Assembly: GCA_910585135.1 (NCBI GenBank)
Contig: CAJUEB010000087.1
Location: forward strand, 1 to 9,479
DNA: 9,479 nt
Direction: 5' to 3'
Origin: an uncultured Eubacteriales bacterium
GTDB taxonomy: Bacteria > Bacillota > Clostridia > Peptostreptococcales > Anaerovoracaceae
Positions 1 through 6,903 of this stretch are shown here, one piece after another (position 1 is the stretch's first letter; each line of letters starts with the position of its first letter). The notes beneath the pieces are model-generated. The model had not been told where the DNA came from. It saw only the letters and a program-made list of their open reading frames with translations, and made no database searches. Made by a program: the position numbers and the translations under genes.

Positions 1-10
1 TTAAAAACAT

Positions 11-17
11 CCCTCTA
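11..17 (-). promoter_or_regulatory. Possible ribosome binding site for a gene starting beyond the window edge
   Basis: The minus strand reads TTTAGAGGGATGTTTTTAA up to the window edge. AGAGGG directly abuts an ATG at 8-10, too close for it to serve that codon. A start a few bases beyond position 1 would have normal spacing. The region 1-373 otherwise contains no supportable gene. Confidence 0.3.
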
Positions 18-57
18 AATTATTCCGTATGCTGCTTTCTTTCCTGTTTCTCGCACA

Positions 58-63
58 ATTATA
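58..63 (-). promoter_or_regulatory. Perfect TATAAT beside a G10 tract, possible second promoter
   Basis: The minus strand has a perfect -10 hexamer TATAAT at 58-63. Just upstream is a run of ten G (67-76), and the only -35-like element is TTGATG at 76-81, whose spacer is just 12 nt. As written, the spacing is too short for a normal sigma-70-type promoter. The site may be inactive, may work without a -35, or may depend on the length of the G run. Confidence 0.3.
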
Positions 64-66
64 CTA

Positions 67-76
67 CCCCCCCCCC
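67..76. repeat. Homopolymer tract of ten C (plus strand) / ten G (minus strand)
   Basis: An uninterrupted run of ten C lies in the noncoding region after the operon. Tracts of this length are prone to replication slippage, and also to sequencing and assembly errors, so its exact length should be treated with care. Confidence 0.9.
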
Positions 77-107
77 ATCAAAAATGGGGGGAGGGGCATT
101 TCCCCTC
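71..107. other. Two adjacent hairpins containing homopolymer C/G tracts
   Basis: Two hairpins lie side by side. In the first, 71-78 pairs with 84-91 (CCCCCCAT/ATGGGGGG, 5-nt loop). In the second, 91-96 pairs with 102-107 (GAGGGG/CCCCTC, 5-nt loop). A further arm GCATTT (96-101) can instead pair with AAATGC (110-115), so alternative folds compete. On the minus strand the hairpins are followed by TAGTATAAT rather than a T-tract, so they are not a standard terminator. Confidence 0.55.
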
Positions 108-220
108 AGAAATGCATTGCCAGCTGCATCCAAACAAAATCCCGCAATGCCATTTTTATTAATCGGACTGCCCTTGATGCTCCGCCCAAAAATGTTTGCG
201 AAAAGAACCTGCCTGATCGC

Positions 221-251
221 ATTCTTAGCAAAGCACAGTTATTCTTAGCAA
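221..251. repeat. Pair of 11-bp direct repeats just downstream of a promoter
   Basis: ATTCTTAGCAA occurs at 221-231 and again at 241-251, a centre-to-centre distance of 20 bp, about two helical turns. On the minus strand both read TTGCTAAGAAT and lie immediately after the predicted start site near 256. Their position would suit a repressor operator or a leader RNA element. That is inference from spacing only. Confidence 0.6.
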
Positions 252-262
252 TTTCAATATAT

Positions 263-291
263 ATATTAGCATATTTATTTATCTAAGTAAA
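263..291 (-). promoter_or_regulatory. Predicted minus-strand promoter downstream of ribF
   Basis: On the minus strand, TTTACT (286-291) and TAATAT (263-268) are separated by exactly 17 nt, and TGC directly before the -10 gives an extended -10. The spacer is AT-rich. Transcription would start near 256 and run toward position 1, away from ribF and past its terminator. It would therefore serve a gene that begins outside the window. In many Bacillota rpsO and pnp follow ribF, but the gene itself is not visible here. Confidence 0.55.
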
Positions 292-323
292 CTGCTAATC
301 CTAAGCTTTATTCGTTCCATCAC

Positions 324-340
324 CGCTAAAGATTTTAGCG
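324..340. other. Small perfect hairpin between terminator and next promoter
   Basis: CGCTAAA (324-330) pairs with TTTAGCG (334-340) around a three-base loop. It lies between the operon terminator and the predicted promoter at 263-291. The GCTAA core resembles the GCTAA of the direct repeats nearby, so it could be a protein-binding palindrome. No T-tract follows on either strand. Confidence 0.4.
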
Positions 341-373
341 AACCATCGGCACAGCCGCTGTCATTCCATATAC

Positions 374-421
374 AAAAAGCCGGGATTTGCTGCAATCGCA
401 TTTGCTAGCAAATCCCGGCTT
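374..421 (-). terminator. Intrinsic terminator of the rimP-ribF operon
   Basis: A perfect 15-bp inverted repeat (377-391 with 407-421, loop 15 nt) reads AAGCCGGGATTTGCT and its complement. On the minus strand the GC-rich stem base is followed by T-rich sequence at 374-378 (a run of five T including the stem end). It lies 33 nt past the ribF stop. On the plus strand the hairpin is not followed by a T-tract, so it should act in one direction only, at the end of this operon. Confidence 0.9.
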
Positions 422-453
422 AAACGCCCTATCTTTCATTTTTCAAAATCATT

Positions 454-1389
454 TTACAAAACGCCCTTCTCCCGATGGTACGCCTTCGCCATAATGCAGT
501 CGCTCTTGATCTGTTCGCTCAACTGCTCGACGCTGTCGAATTTTCGTTCTTCCCGCGTACGCTTTACGAATTCCACTTTAATATGCTTGCCATACAGCTC
601 CTTATCAAAGTTAAAAATATGCGTTTCTACATTCTTATTATACGTTCCGATCGTCGGCTTGTTTCCCACATTGGTGATGCTCGGATATTTCACGTCATTA
701 TAATTGCAATAAGTAATATACACGCCGTTTGGCGGTGCGGCCATCGTTTCGTCCAGCACCAGATTGGAGGTCGGAAACCCGATCGTCCTGCCCAGCTTGT
801 TCCCGACGACCACTTCGCCGCCGATCGCATACATCCTGCCCATGAACCTGGCGCACTCCTCCATGCGGCCTTCTTCGATCAGCTTACGGATATACGTACT
901 GCTGACGATGATATCATCGATTTTATAAGGTGCTTGTACGTGAATGGCAAACCCTTTTTTCAAGCCTTCCCGCATCAAAAGCTCCGGCGTCCCTGCCGCC
1001 TTATGCCCGAAGCTGTAATTGAACCCGCAATACGCTTCCCGGATCATAAATGCTCCTACTAAAATTTCATCGATAAACTGCACCGGCGGCATATGGAGGA
1101 TTTCTTGTGTAAACGGAATATTAAACAAATAATCGATGCCCATTTCTTCCATGATCGCAGCTTTTTCTTCCGCATAGAGGATATTCTTCACCGCAGGCTG
1201 ATTTTTCAGCAAAGTCCTGGTATGGTTTGAAAATGTAAAAACAGCGCTCTTCAGGCCTGCCGCCTCTGCGCTTTTTACCGTCCTGTTGATGATCTGCTGA
1301 TGCCCTTTGTGTACGCCGTCAAAATTCCCCAGCGCTACCACCGTTGGTTCTATATTCTTAACTTCTTCTAATGAATTAAAAATCTTCAT
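454..1389 (-). CDS. ribF: Bifunctional riboflavin kinase / FMN adenylyltransferase RibF
   Basis: RibF phosphorylates riboflavin to FMN and then adenylates FMN to FAD. The 311-residue enzyme has both domains intact. The N-terminal adenylyltransferase shows GNFDGVHKGH (21-30), FNYSFGHKAAG (123-133) and SSTYIR (163-168). The C-terminal flavokinase shows GRTIGFPTSN (200-209), NGVYIT (221-226), NVGNKPT (240-246) and VETHIFNFD (254-262). The ATG at 1389 has GAGGA about 6-7 nt upstream. Unlike the genes before it, ribF is separated from its neighbour truB by 157 bp. No terminator or convincing promoter is visible in that gap, so read-through from truB is the simplest model. A strong terminator follows 33 nt after the stop, making this the last gene of the operon. 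Confidence 0.97.
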   Translation of the reverse strand: MKIFNSLEEVKNIEPTVVALGNFDGVHKGHQQIINRTVKSAEAAGLKSAVFTFSNHTRTLLKNQPAVKNILYAEEKAAIMEEMGIDYLFNIPFTQEILHMPPVQFIDEILVGAFMIREAYCGFNYSFGHKAAGTPELLMREGLKKGFAIHVQAPYKIDDIIVSSTYIRKLIEEGRMEECARFMGRMYAIGGEVVVGNKLGRTIGFPTSNLVLDETMAAPPNGVYITYCNYNDVKYPSITNVGNKPTIGTYNKNVETHIFNFDKELYGKHIKVEFVKRTREERKFDSVEQLSEQIKSDCIMAKAYHREKGVL

Positions 1390-1546
1390 TTTGAATCCTC
1401 TTCACCGTCCGCACAAGGCTTATCCTGCGAAACCTCACCACATAAAGCGCTCTGCCGCAGGCCTTTTTATGAAAGGCAGGCTGCCCGCAAGCCTCCGCCT
1501 CGCCGTCTGCTGGCGGAGCTTCAATTGACAGCTCGCCTGCAAATCT
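1390..1546 (-). other. Structured GC-rich gap between truB and ribF
   Basis: The 157-bp gap has no gene, no terminator and no convincing promoter. Two hairpins are visible. One pairs 1489-1499 with 1512-1521 (AAGC and TCCGCC arms, one bulged C). The other pairs GCCTTT 1461-1466 with AAAGGC 1472-1477, extended by GCAG/CTGC across a small bulge. Neither has a T-tract. This is the only large gap in an otherwise compact operon, which suggests an RNA-level role or an inserted small repeat. Confidence 0.5.
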
Positions 1547-2521
1547 TTATTTTGCAGCTTGCTGGCTGCTCACTAAAATCTTATCCGCCTTCAATAGGTT
1601 TTCCTTATCGTCATAATAACCGATGCCCAAAAACGACCCGCAATCCGAACAATACACACGGTATAAGCGGCTATAACTCCGCCCTCGCTTATTGAGCCGC
1701 CCGCTGTCCGTTACCTTTGGCGATTCCAAAACAGTGACCTGATTCCAGCGGATGCTGTTTCCCATGGCAAAATATTTCGCCCTGTCAGAAGGCATGCATG
1801 CTTTGCCAAAAAAAACGAGCGGCTGGTCGATATCCATCACAAGCCTTTCGATTTCTTCTGCTTCCATCGATTTCAGCGCTTCCGGGCTTACGCTATGAGA
1901 AAGGTCAAATACTCCGCTGGCAGTCCTGGTCAGCTGCGACATCACAGCGCCGCATCCCAAAATCTTCCCAAAATCATGACATATCGTCCTTATGTACGTG
2001 CCTTTCGAACAAGTTACTGCAAAGGAAACCTCTCCTTCTTCCAGATCGATGGCATCTATTATCAAGGAGCTGATGCAAACCTTACGCGGTTTTACCTCCA
2101 CATCGACTCCCTTTCTGGCATACTCATACAACCGCTTTCCGGCAACTTTCACCGCTGAATAGAGCGGTGGAGTCTGTTCGATCTCCCCATGAAAAGAGCC
2201 CAATGCCTTTCGCACCGCATCCTCTGTAATCCCGGAAAACGTCCGCTCCTCCAAAACCTGTCCCCACACATCCTGCGTATCTGTGACAAGCCCAAGCCTG
2301 GCCGTGCAGCGATATGTCTTCGTATCCAAGTCGGTATATTCCATCAGCCTGGTCGCTTTTCCAATAAAAACCGGTAAAACACCGCAAGCCATCGGATCTA
2401 GCGTCCCGCCATGACCAACCTTTTTTACGCCAGCTTTACGCAAGACGCTGCGGCAAACAGCTACACAATCATGGGATGTCCAATGTTGCGGTTTATTTAA
2501 GACCAGTATCCCGTCCTTCAT
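1547..2521 (-). CDS. truB: tRNA pseudouridine(55) synthase TruB
   Basis: TruB converts uridine 55 in the T-loop of tRNAs to pseudouridine. The 324-residue protein opens with DGILVLNKPQHWTSHD and carries the catalytic motif GHGGTLDPMACGVLP, with the nucleophile Asp42. Further family segments are TDTQDVWG, TPPLYSAVKVAGKRLYEYAR and the Cys-Ser-Lys-Gly-Thr-Tyr-Ile-Arg stretch. A C-terminal PUA-like domain follows, containing a CxxC (YCSDCGSF). I chose the ATG at 2521 because it overlaps the nrnA TGA as ATGA and gives the normal N terminus. A TTG at 2539 in the same frame has no ribosome binding site. The local site is modest: AAGG is 3 nt from the ATG, with GGGAG further upstream, so expression probably depends on coupling to nrnA. 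Confidence 0.95.
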   Translation of the reverse strand: MKDGILVLNKPQHWTSHDCVAVCRSVLRKAGVKKVGHGGTLDPMACGVLPVFIGKATRLMEYTDLDTKTYRCTARLGLVTDTQDVWGQVLEERTFSGITEDAVRKALGSFHGEIEQTPPLYSAVKVAGKRLYEYARKGVDVEVKPRKVCISSLIIDAIDLEEGEVSFAVTCSKGTYIRTICHDFGKILGCGAVMSQLTRTASGVFDLSHSVSPEALKSMEAEEIERLVMDIDQPLVFFGKACMPSDRAKYFAMGNSIRWNQVTVLESPKVTDSGRLNKRGRSYSRLYRVYCSDCGSFLGIGYYDDKENLLKADKILVSSQQAAK

Positions 2522-3495
2522 TTTCCTTGCTTCTCCCAATAAGCCATGATTTCCTGTTTCACCGCCTCCACTGCCTCCTTTAGTGGTATACGCAGCGTAC
2601 AGCCCGCCGCCTTTGCATGGCCGCCTCCGCCGAATTTAGCTGCGATCTGATACACGTCGGAAAAGGATTTCGCCCGCATGGAAACCCGCACGCTATCATC
2701 GCTTTCCTTTAAAAAAGCAGCCATTTCTACGCCTTCGATATTGCGCAGCAGGTCAACGCTTCCCTCCGCATCATCAAGGCTTGCTGAAAGCTCTTGCAGC
2801 ATTTCTTTGGAAACATAAGAAATCGCCGCCCTTCCATCCGCCAGCACCTCCATCCGCTCCAGGATTTCCGCCTGCAAGCGCACGGTTTTCAAGGGAACGG
2901 TCTGATGCAGCCGCACCATGATGCCCGTATGGTCAATACCCTTTTCAAAAAGCTTCGATGCGATAACATGCGTCTTGGCGCTCGTATTGGAATACTGAAA
3001 TCCTCCCGTGTCGGTACTGATCCCGATATAGATCGATTCTGCGATGGTTTTATCGATATCAGCATCCATTTCCAAAATCAGCTTGTAGATGATCTGCGCA
3101 GTCGCCGCTTCATCGCCATCGATATAATAATAATCCCCGAAGCCGTCTTCTGTAACATGGTGGTCGATGCAGAGCCTCACCTTCCCAGCCCTGTACTTGT
3201 CTGCCCGCTTTGGCATCCGGCTCTCCTCGTTGCAATCGACACAAAGGCAGATATCCGGCTGCGTGATACAATTCGCATCTTCCGTGCAAAATTCCGTATC
3301 CATGAAGCTGATATACGACGGGATTTCTCCCTCAAGCAAGATCCACGCATCCTTTTTCATGTTGCGCAGTACGCGGCAGAGAGCTGCCGCCGAACCGAGC
3401 GCATCCCCGTCTACATTAATATGCGGAAAAATCAATACGCTCTGTGCGTTTTCCAGCAAACCAGCTATTTTTTTCAGCGATGCATTACTTTTCAT
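2518..3495 (-). CDS. nrnA: DHH/DHHA1 phosphoesterase, NrnA-type (nanoRNase / pAp phosphatase)
   Basis: Members of this family degrade very short RNA oligonucleotides, and several also hydrolyse pAp or cyclic-dinucleotide breakdown products such as pApA, using two Mn ions. The 325-residue product has every expected motif: HINVDGDALGS (25-35), VDC (86-88), DHH (111-113) and TDTGGF (161-166). A C-terminal DHHA1 domain ends with FGGGGHAKAAG (288-298). Motif I has Val28 where many relatives have Pro, but the metal-binding His25, Asp29 and Asp31 are kept. The ATG overlaps the rbfA stop by 4 nt (ATGA), with GAGGAA 5 nt upstream. The truB start overlaps this gene's stop in the same way. Which substrate dominates in this organism cannot be told from sequence. 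Confidence 0.93.
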   Translation of the reverse strand: MKSNASLKKIAGLLENAQSVLIFPHINVDGDALGSAAALCRVLRNMKKDAWILLEGEIPSYISFMDTEFCTEDANCITQPDICLCVDCNEESRMPKRADKYRAGKVRLCIDHHVTEDGFGDYYYIDGDEAATAQIIYKLILEMDADIDKTIAESIYIGISTDTGGFQYSNTSAKTHVIASKLFEKGIDHTGIMVRLHQTVPLKTVRLQAEILERMEVLADGRAAISYVSKEMLQELSASLDDAEGSVDLLRNIEGVEMAAFLKESDDSVRVSMRAKSFSDVYQIAAKFGGGGHAKAAGCTLRIPLKEAVEAVKQEIMAYWEKQGK

Positions 3496-3881
3496 GATTC
3501 TTCCTCGTCATGTGAAATATCCAAGCTGTCTATGATTTCAGAAATATGCCTGCCGTATTCCATCGATTTATCGATTTTAAAGATCAAGTCCGGCACGTGC
3601 CTGAGCTTAATCTGCCTGCCGATTTCCTTGCGGATAAAGCCTTTCGCATTTCGCAAAGCCTCCAATGTTTCCTGCTGCTGCGATGCGGCTGTTTCCTCCT
3701 GCGGATTCATCCCCAGCACGGAAAGATATACCGTCGCATAGCTTCCGTCGCTGGTTACTTCTACGGCGGTTATGCTGATCATGGCAGACAGTCTCGGATC
3801 TTTCAGCTCCCGCAGAAGCAGATCGCTTATGATCCGCCGAATTTCCTCACCCAGTCTTCCCTGTCTGTGTCCTTTGCCCAT
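3492..3881 (-). CDS. rbfA: 30S ribosome-binding factor RbfA
   Basis: RbfA binds immature 30S subunits, helps late 16S rRNA processing and supports growth in the cold; this is known from the family. The 129-residue protein shows the usual features: a basic N terminus GKGHRQGRLGEEIRRIISDLL, the segment LKDPRL (26-31), a KH-like core with VTSDGSYATVYLSVLG, and the conserved LRHVPDLIFKIDKSMEYGRHI near the C terminus. A short acidic tail (DEEES) follows. The ATG at 3881 is preceded by AGGAGG about 4-5 nt away, and this site overlaps the infB TAG stop (TAGGAGG), so the gap between the two genes is only 8 nt. The stop overlaps the nrnA start as ATGA. The assignment is secure. Confidence 0.96.
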   Translation of the reverse strand: MGKGHRQGRLGEEIRRIISDLLLRELKDPRLSAMISITAVEVTSDGSYATVYLSVLGMNPQEETAASQQQETLEALRNAKGFIRKEIGRQIKLRHVPDLIFKIDKSMEYGRHISEIIDSLDISHDEEES

Positions 3882-3889
3882 ATGGCCTC

Positions 3890-6889
3890 CTAGTTTCTCT
3901 CAATTTCTTCCATGGTGAAGCACTCAATGACATCGCCTTCTTTGATATCATTGTAATTTTCGATGCCGATCCCGCACTCGTAACCTTGTGCCACTTCTCT
4001 TGCATCATCCTTGAAACGCTTGAGGGATGCGATTTTTCCTTCATGAATCACGATACCATCCCTTACCAGGCGAACCTGCTCATTTCTGACCACTTTGCCA
4101 TCCGTAACGTAAGCGCCGCCTACGATGCCAACACCCGGAACTTTGAACGTATTTCTTATTTCTACTGTTCCCAGAATCACTTCTTTAAATTCAGGATCTA
4201 ACATACCCTTCATAGCATTTTCTACATCATCGATGATATCATAGATAACCCTGTAAGTCCTGATTTGGATGCCTTCCCGCTCCGCAATGGCACTGACCGC
4301 TGCGGAAGGCCTGACATTAAAGCCGATAATGATCGAGCCTGACGTTCCCGCCAGCATGATATCCGATTCATTGACCGCACCGACGCCCGTATGGACGATT
4401 TTAACCCTTGCTTCTTCATTGGACAACTTTTCAAGCGATGATACGATCGCGCCGACAGAGCCTTGCACATCGCCTTTGATGATCAGGTTCAGCTCCTTGA
4501 CTTCGCCTTCCTGAATCTGGCTGAACAGCTCTTCGAGCGTCGTGCTTGCATTTCTTGCCAGCACTTCTTCCCGAAGCTTCAACTGTCTCTTTTCTGCAAT
4601 TTCCCGCGCTGTGCGGTCGTCCTTCACCGCATGGAACACATCGCCTGCCTGCGGCACTTCTGTCAAACCTAAAACCTCAACTGCCGTAGCAGGACCTGCC
4701 ATACGGACCTTTTCGCCCTTATCGTTCGTCATCAGCCTGATCTTGCCTGAACATGTTCCGGCAACGATGCTTTTGCCTGATTTCAACGTACCATTGAGTA
4801 CCAAAAGACTTGCCACAGGACCTTTTGCCTTATCGAGACGTGCTTCCAATACAGTACCTTGCGCCAGCCTGTCAGGATTTGCCTTTAATTCAAGCACCTC
4901 TGCCTGTAACAGGATCATTTCCAGGAGGCTTACAATGCCTTCTCCCGTCTTCGCAGATACGGGAACGCTGATCACTTCTCCGCCCCAGTCTTCAACCAGT
5001 ACGCCGTTGTTCGCCAAATCGCCCTTTACCATATCGGGATTCGCACCCGGTTTATCGATCTTATTGATCGCAACGATGATCGGAACGCCCGCCGCCTTCG
5101 CATGGCTGATGGACTCGATCGTCTGCGGCTTCACGCTGTCATCCGCCGCTACGACCAGCACTGCGATATCGGTCGAATGCGCACCCCTTGCTCTCATCGC
5201 CGTAAACGCTTCGTGTCCCGGCGTGTCGAGGAATACGATCTTCTGGCCGTTGATTTCAACCTCAGATGCACCGATATGCTGCGTGATGCCGCCTGATTCC
5301 TGTGCGGTAACGTTCGTCTTTCTGATCGCGTCAAGCAACGATGTCTTTCCGTGATCTACATGACCCATAACAGTGATGATCGGCGCTCTTGGCTTCAGAT
5401 CCTCTTCCTTATCCTCGAAATCTTCAATGCCTTCTTCTTTCGTCTCTTCTTTGACCTTGCCGATGGCTACCTGGATGCCCATTTCCTCTGCCAGAAGCAC
5501 AACGGTATCCTCGTCAAGATTCTGGTTCACATTAGCCATAACGCCCATCTTCATCAACGTCATGATAATCTGTGAAACGGTAGTCTTCGTCTGCTCTGCA
5601 AAGCCCGCTACGGTAATTGGCACGTTAATGAGAACAGTGCCTACCGGCAATACAACTTCTTCCACTTCCGGCTCTGGTGCTGCCTTCGGTTTATTGCTCC
5701 TCTTATTTCGCACCTGTTTTTCAAGGGATTTCGGCTGATGCCTGGATGTTTTCTTGCCGCCTCTTTCCAACTTGGCAAACTTATCCCGCTCCTTATCCTT
5801 TTCCCTGTTTTTCTTATCGCCGCGGCCTGTAGCCGGTCTGCTTGCCATCATATCAGATGCTGCTTGATCATCCCGTCTTGCCATAGGCCTTGATGCTCTT
5901 TCCGGCCTGCCGCCCCGCTCCGTTTTATCCCGTTTTTTATCAAAACGGCCTGCCGCTCTTCTCTCGCCCGGCTTCCTGCCGTCTGATCCGCGGTCGGAAG
6001 ACTTTCGATCCGAGCCAGCCCTGCGGTCGGAAGGCTTCCTGTCGGATCGTCTTTTCTGCCGGTCTTCCTTCTTTTCCGCAGCTCGCTTTTCTGCTTCCCG
6101 TTTTTCAGCGGCTCTTCGCTCTGCCGCCTCAGCATCCTCGCGTCTGACATCCTCTGCCCTTTTGACAATCTTAAGCCTGCTGAGACGTCTCGGCGCTTCC
6201 TTGCGGACAGGCTCCGTTTTTTCAGGATCTGGCTTTTCAGGCGCTGTCTTTGCCTCTGAAGCTTTTGCCGTTGCTTCTTTCGTTTCCTGGGTTTCCTTTA
6301 CTTCCTTTACTTCTTTTGTTTCTTTGTCTTCTGCTGGCTTCGTCTCTTCTGTCTTAGGCGTCTCGGAAGGTACCGGTTCTGCGGCAGGTGCTTTTTCAGT
6401 TATTTCCGGCTGCACTTTCGCTTCCGCCTGTACCAGCTTTGCTTGCTTTTCCGCTTCTTCCCTGGCTAAGCGTTCTTCCAGCATCGCTTTTGACACGACA
6501 GGTTTTCCTACAGGCGGTTTTGGTCTTCCTTCAACCTCCTTGGGAACAATCGGCTTTCCTACAGGCGGTTTTGCTGTCGTCTGCTTTGTGGAGGATTTTG
6601 CAGATGATTTCGCTACTTTCTTAACTTCTGGCAACTTAATTTTCGCGGCCTTAACGGTCACTTTCGGTTCGTCATCCTTTTTCTCTTTCTCTGATTTTTT
6701 AGCCTTTGCCCTGACTACCTTCGTCTCAGTATGCGCACCGCTCCTCATGATCGTATTTTTTACCGCAGTCGCATCGATTGCTGACAGCTCATCGCTTATC
6801 TTTGACACGCTGATATTCATCGATTTCGCCTTTTCCAGCACCTCTTTTCCGGTCAAATTAAGCTCTGCCGCCAGATCCTTTATTTTCAT
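3890..6889 (-). CDS. infB: Translation initiation factor IF-2 with long repetitive charged linker
   Basis: IF2 is the GTPase that delivers initiator fMet-tRNA to the 30S subunit and promotes joining of the 50S subunit. The product is 999 residues, longer than the B. subtilis (about 716) or E. coli (890) proteins. An IF2_N domain occupies residues 1-50 and a disordered Lys/Glu/Arg/Ala linker about 51-412. A second IF2_N-like domain (about 413-478) precedes the G domain: GHVDHGKT 509-516, GGITQHIGA 533-541, DTPGH 555-559, NKID 609-612, SAK 645-647. The beta-barrel and C-terminal tRNA-binding domains are complete to residue 999. The extra length lies in the linker, which has a 17-residue repeat (KPPVGKP at 107 and 124) and SDRK-type repeats near 280-305. 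The ATG at 6889 follows AAGGAGG by 8 nt; a GTG at 6907 is less likely. Confidence 0.97.
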   Translation of the reverse strand: MKIKDLAAELNLTGKEVLEKAKSMNISVSKISDELSAIDATAVKNTIMRSGAHTETKVVRAKAKKSEKEKKDDEPKVTVKAAKIKLPEVKKVAKSSAKSSTKQTTAKPPVGKPIVPKEVEGRPKPPVGKPVVSKAMLEERLAREEAEKQAKLVQAEAKVQPEITEKAPAAEPVPSETPKTEETKPAEDKETKEVKEVKETQETKEATAKASEAKTAPEKPDPEKTEPVRKEAPRRLSRLKIVKRAEDVRREDAEAAERRAAEKREAEKRAAEKKEDRQKRRSDRKPSDRRAGSDRKSSDRGSDGRKPGERRAAGRFDKKRDKTERGGRPERASRPMARRDDQAASDMMASRPATGRGDKKNREKDKERDKFAKLERGGKKTSRHQPKSLEKQVRNKRSNKPKAAPEPEVEEVVLPVGTVLINVPITVAGFAEQTKTTVSQIIMTLMKMGVMANVNQNLDEDTVVLLAEEMGIQVAIGKVKEETKEEGIEDFEDKEEDLKPRAPIITVMGHVDHGKTSLLDAIRKTNVTAQESGGITQHIGASEVEINGQKIVFLDTPGHEAFTAMRARGAHSTDIAVLVVAADDSVKPQTIESISHAKAAGVPIIVAINKIDKPGANPDMVKGDLANNGVLVEDWGGEVISVPVSAKTGEGIVSLLEMILLQAEVLELKANPDRLAQGTVLEARLDKAKGPVASLLVLNGTLKSGKSIVAGTCSGKIRLMTNDKGEKVRMAGPATAVEVLGLTEVPQAGDVFHAVKDDRTAREIAEKRQLKLREEVLARNASTTLEELFSQIQEGEVKELNLIIKGDVQGSVGAIVSSLEKLSNEEARVKIVHTGVGAVNESDIMLAGTSGSIIIGFNVRPSAAVSAIAEREGIQIRTYRVIYDIIDDVENAMKGMLDPEFKEVILGTVEIRNTFKVPGVGIVGGAYVTDGKVVRNEQVRLVRDGIVIHEGKIASLKRFKDDAREVAQGYECGIGIENYNDIKEGDVIECFTMEEIERN
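6504..6573 (-). repeat. Direct repeat inside the infB linker
   Basis: The 19-bp string TTTCCTACAGGCGGTTTTG (plus-strand reading) occurs at 6504-6522 and 6555-6573, a 51-bp period that keeps frame. It encodes the tandem 17-residue unit beginning KPPVGKP in IF2. DNA-level identity suggests recent duplication or length exchange in this disordered linker. Confidence 0.75.
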
Positions 6890-6903
6890 ATGCACTTCCT
6901 CCT

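Noticed and set aside
1..10. Minus-strand ATG at 8-10 as the start of a partial gene
   Set aside because: AGAGGG abuts the ATG with no spacer and only two further codons are visible, so no coding claim can be made.
29..286. Plus-strand 85-codon reading frame in the intergenic region
   Set aside because: It has no ribosome binding site, begins within AT-rich sequence, takes its Pro run from the C10 tract and resembles no known protein. It also runs through the promoter and repeats read on the other strand.
1461..1521. Terminator between truB and ribF
   Set aside because: The hairpins are real but no T-tract follows on the minus strand, and ribF has no convincing promoter of its own in the gap.
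2794..3741. Plus-strand 315-codon open frame opposite nrnA and rbfA
   Set aside because: It lies entirely antisense to two well-conserved genes with intact motifs and has shadow-like composition (rich in His, Arg, Ile). No start signal supports it.
4542..5354. Plus-strand 270-codon open frame opposite the infB GTPase region
   Set aside because: It mirrors the codons of the conserved IF2 G domain. There is no ribosome binding site and no recognisable domain.
5875..5885. Internal infB start giving a shorter IF2 isoform, at Met336 of the linker
   Set aside because: AAGG lies only 3 nt before this ATG, and other internal Met codons in the linker have no better site. E. coli makes such isoforms but the evidence here is too weak.
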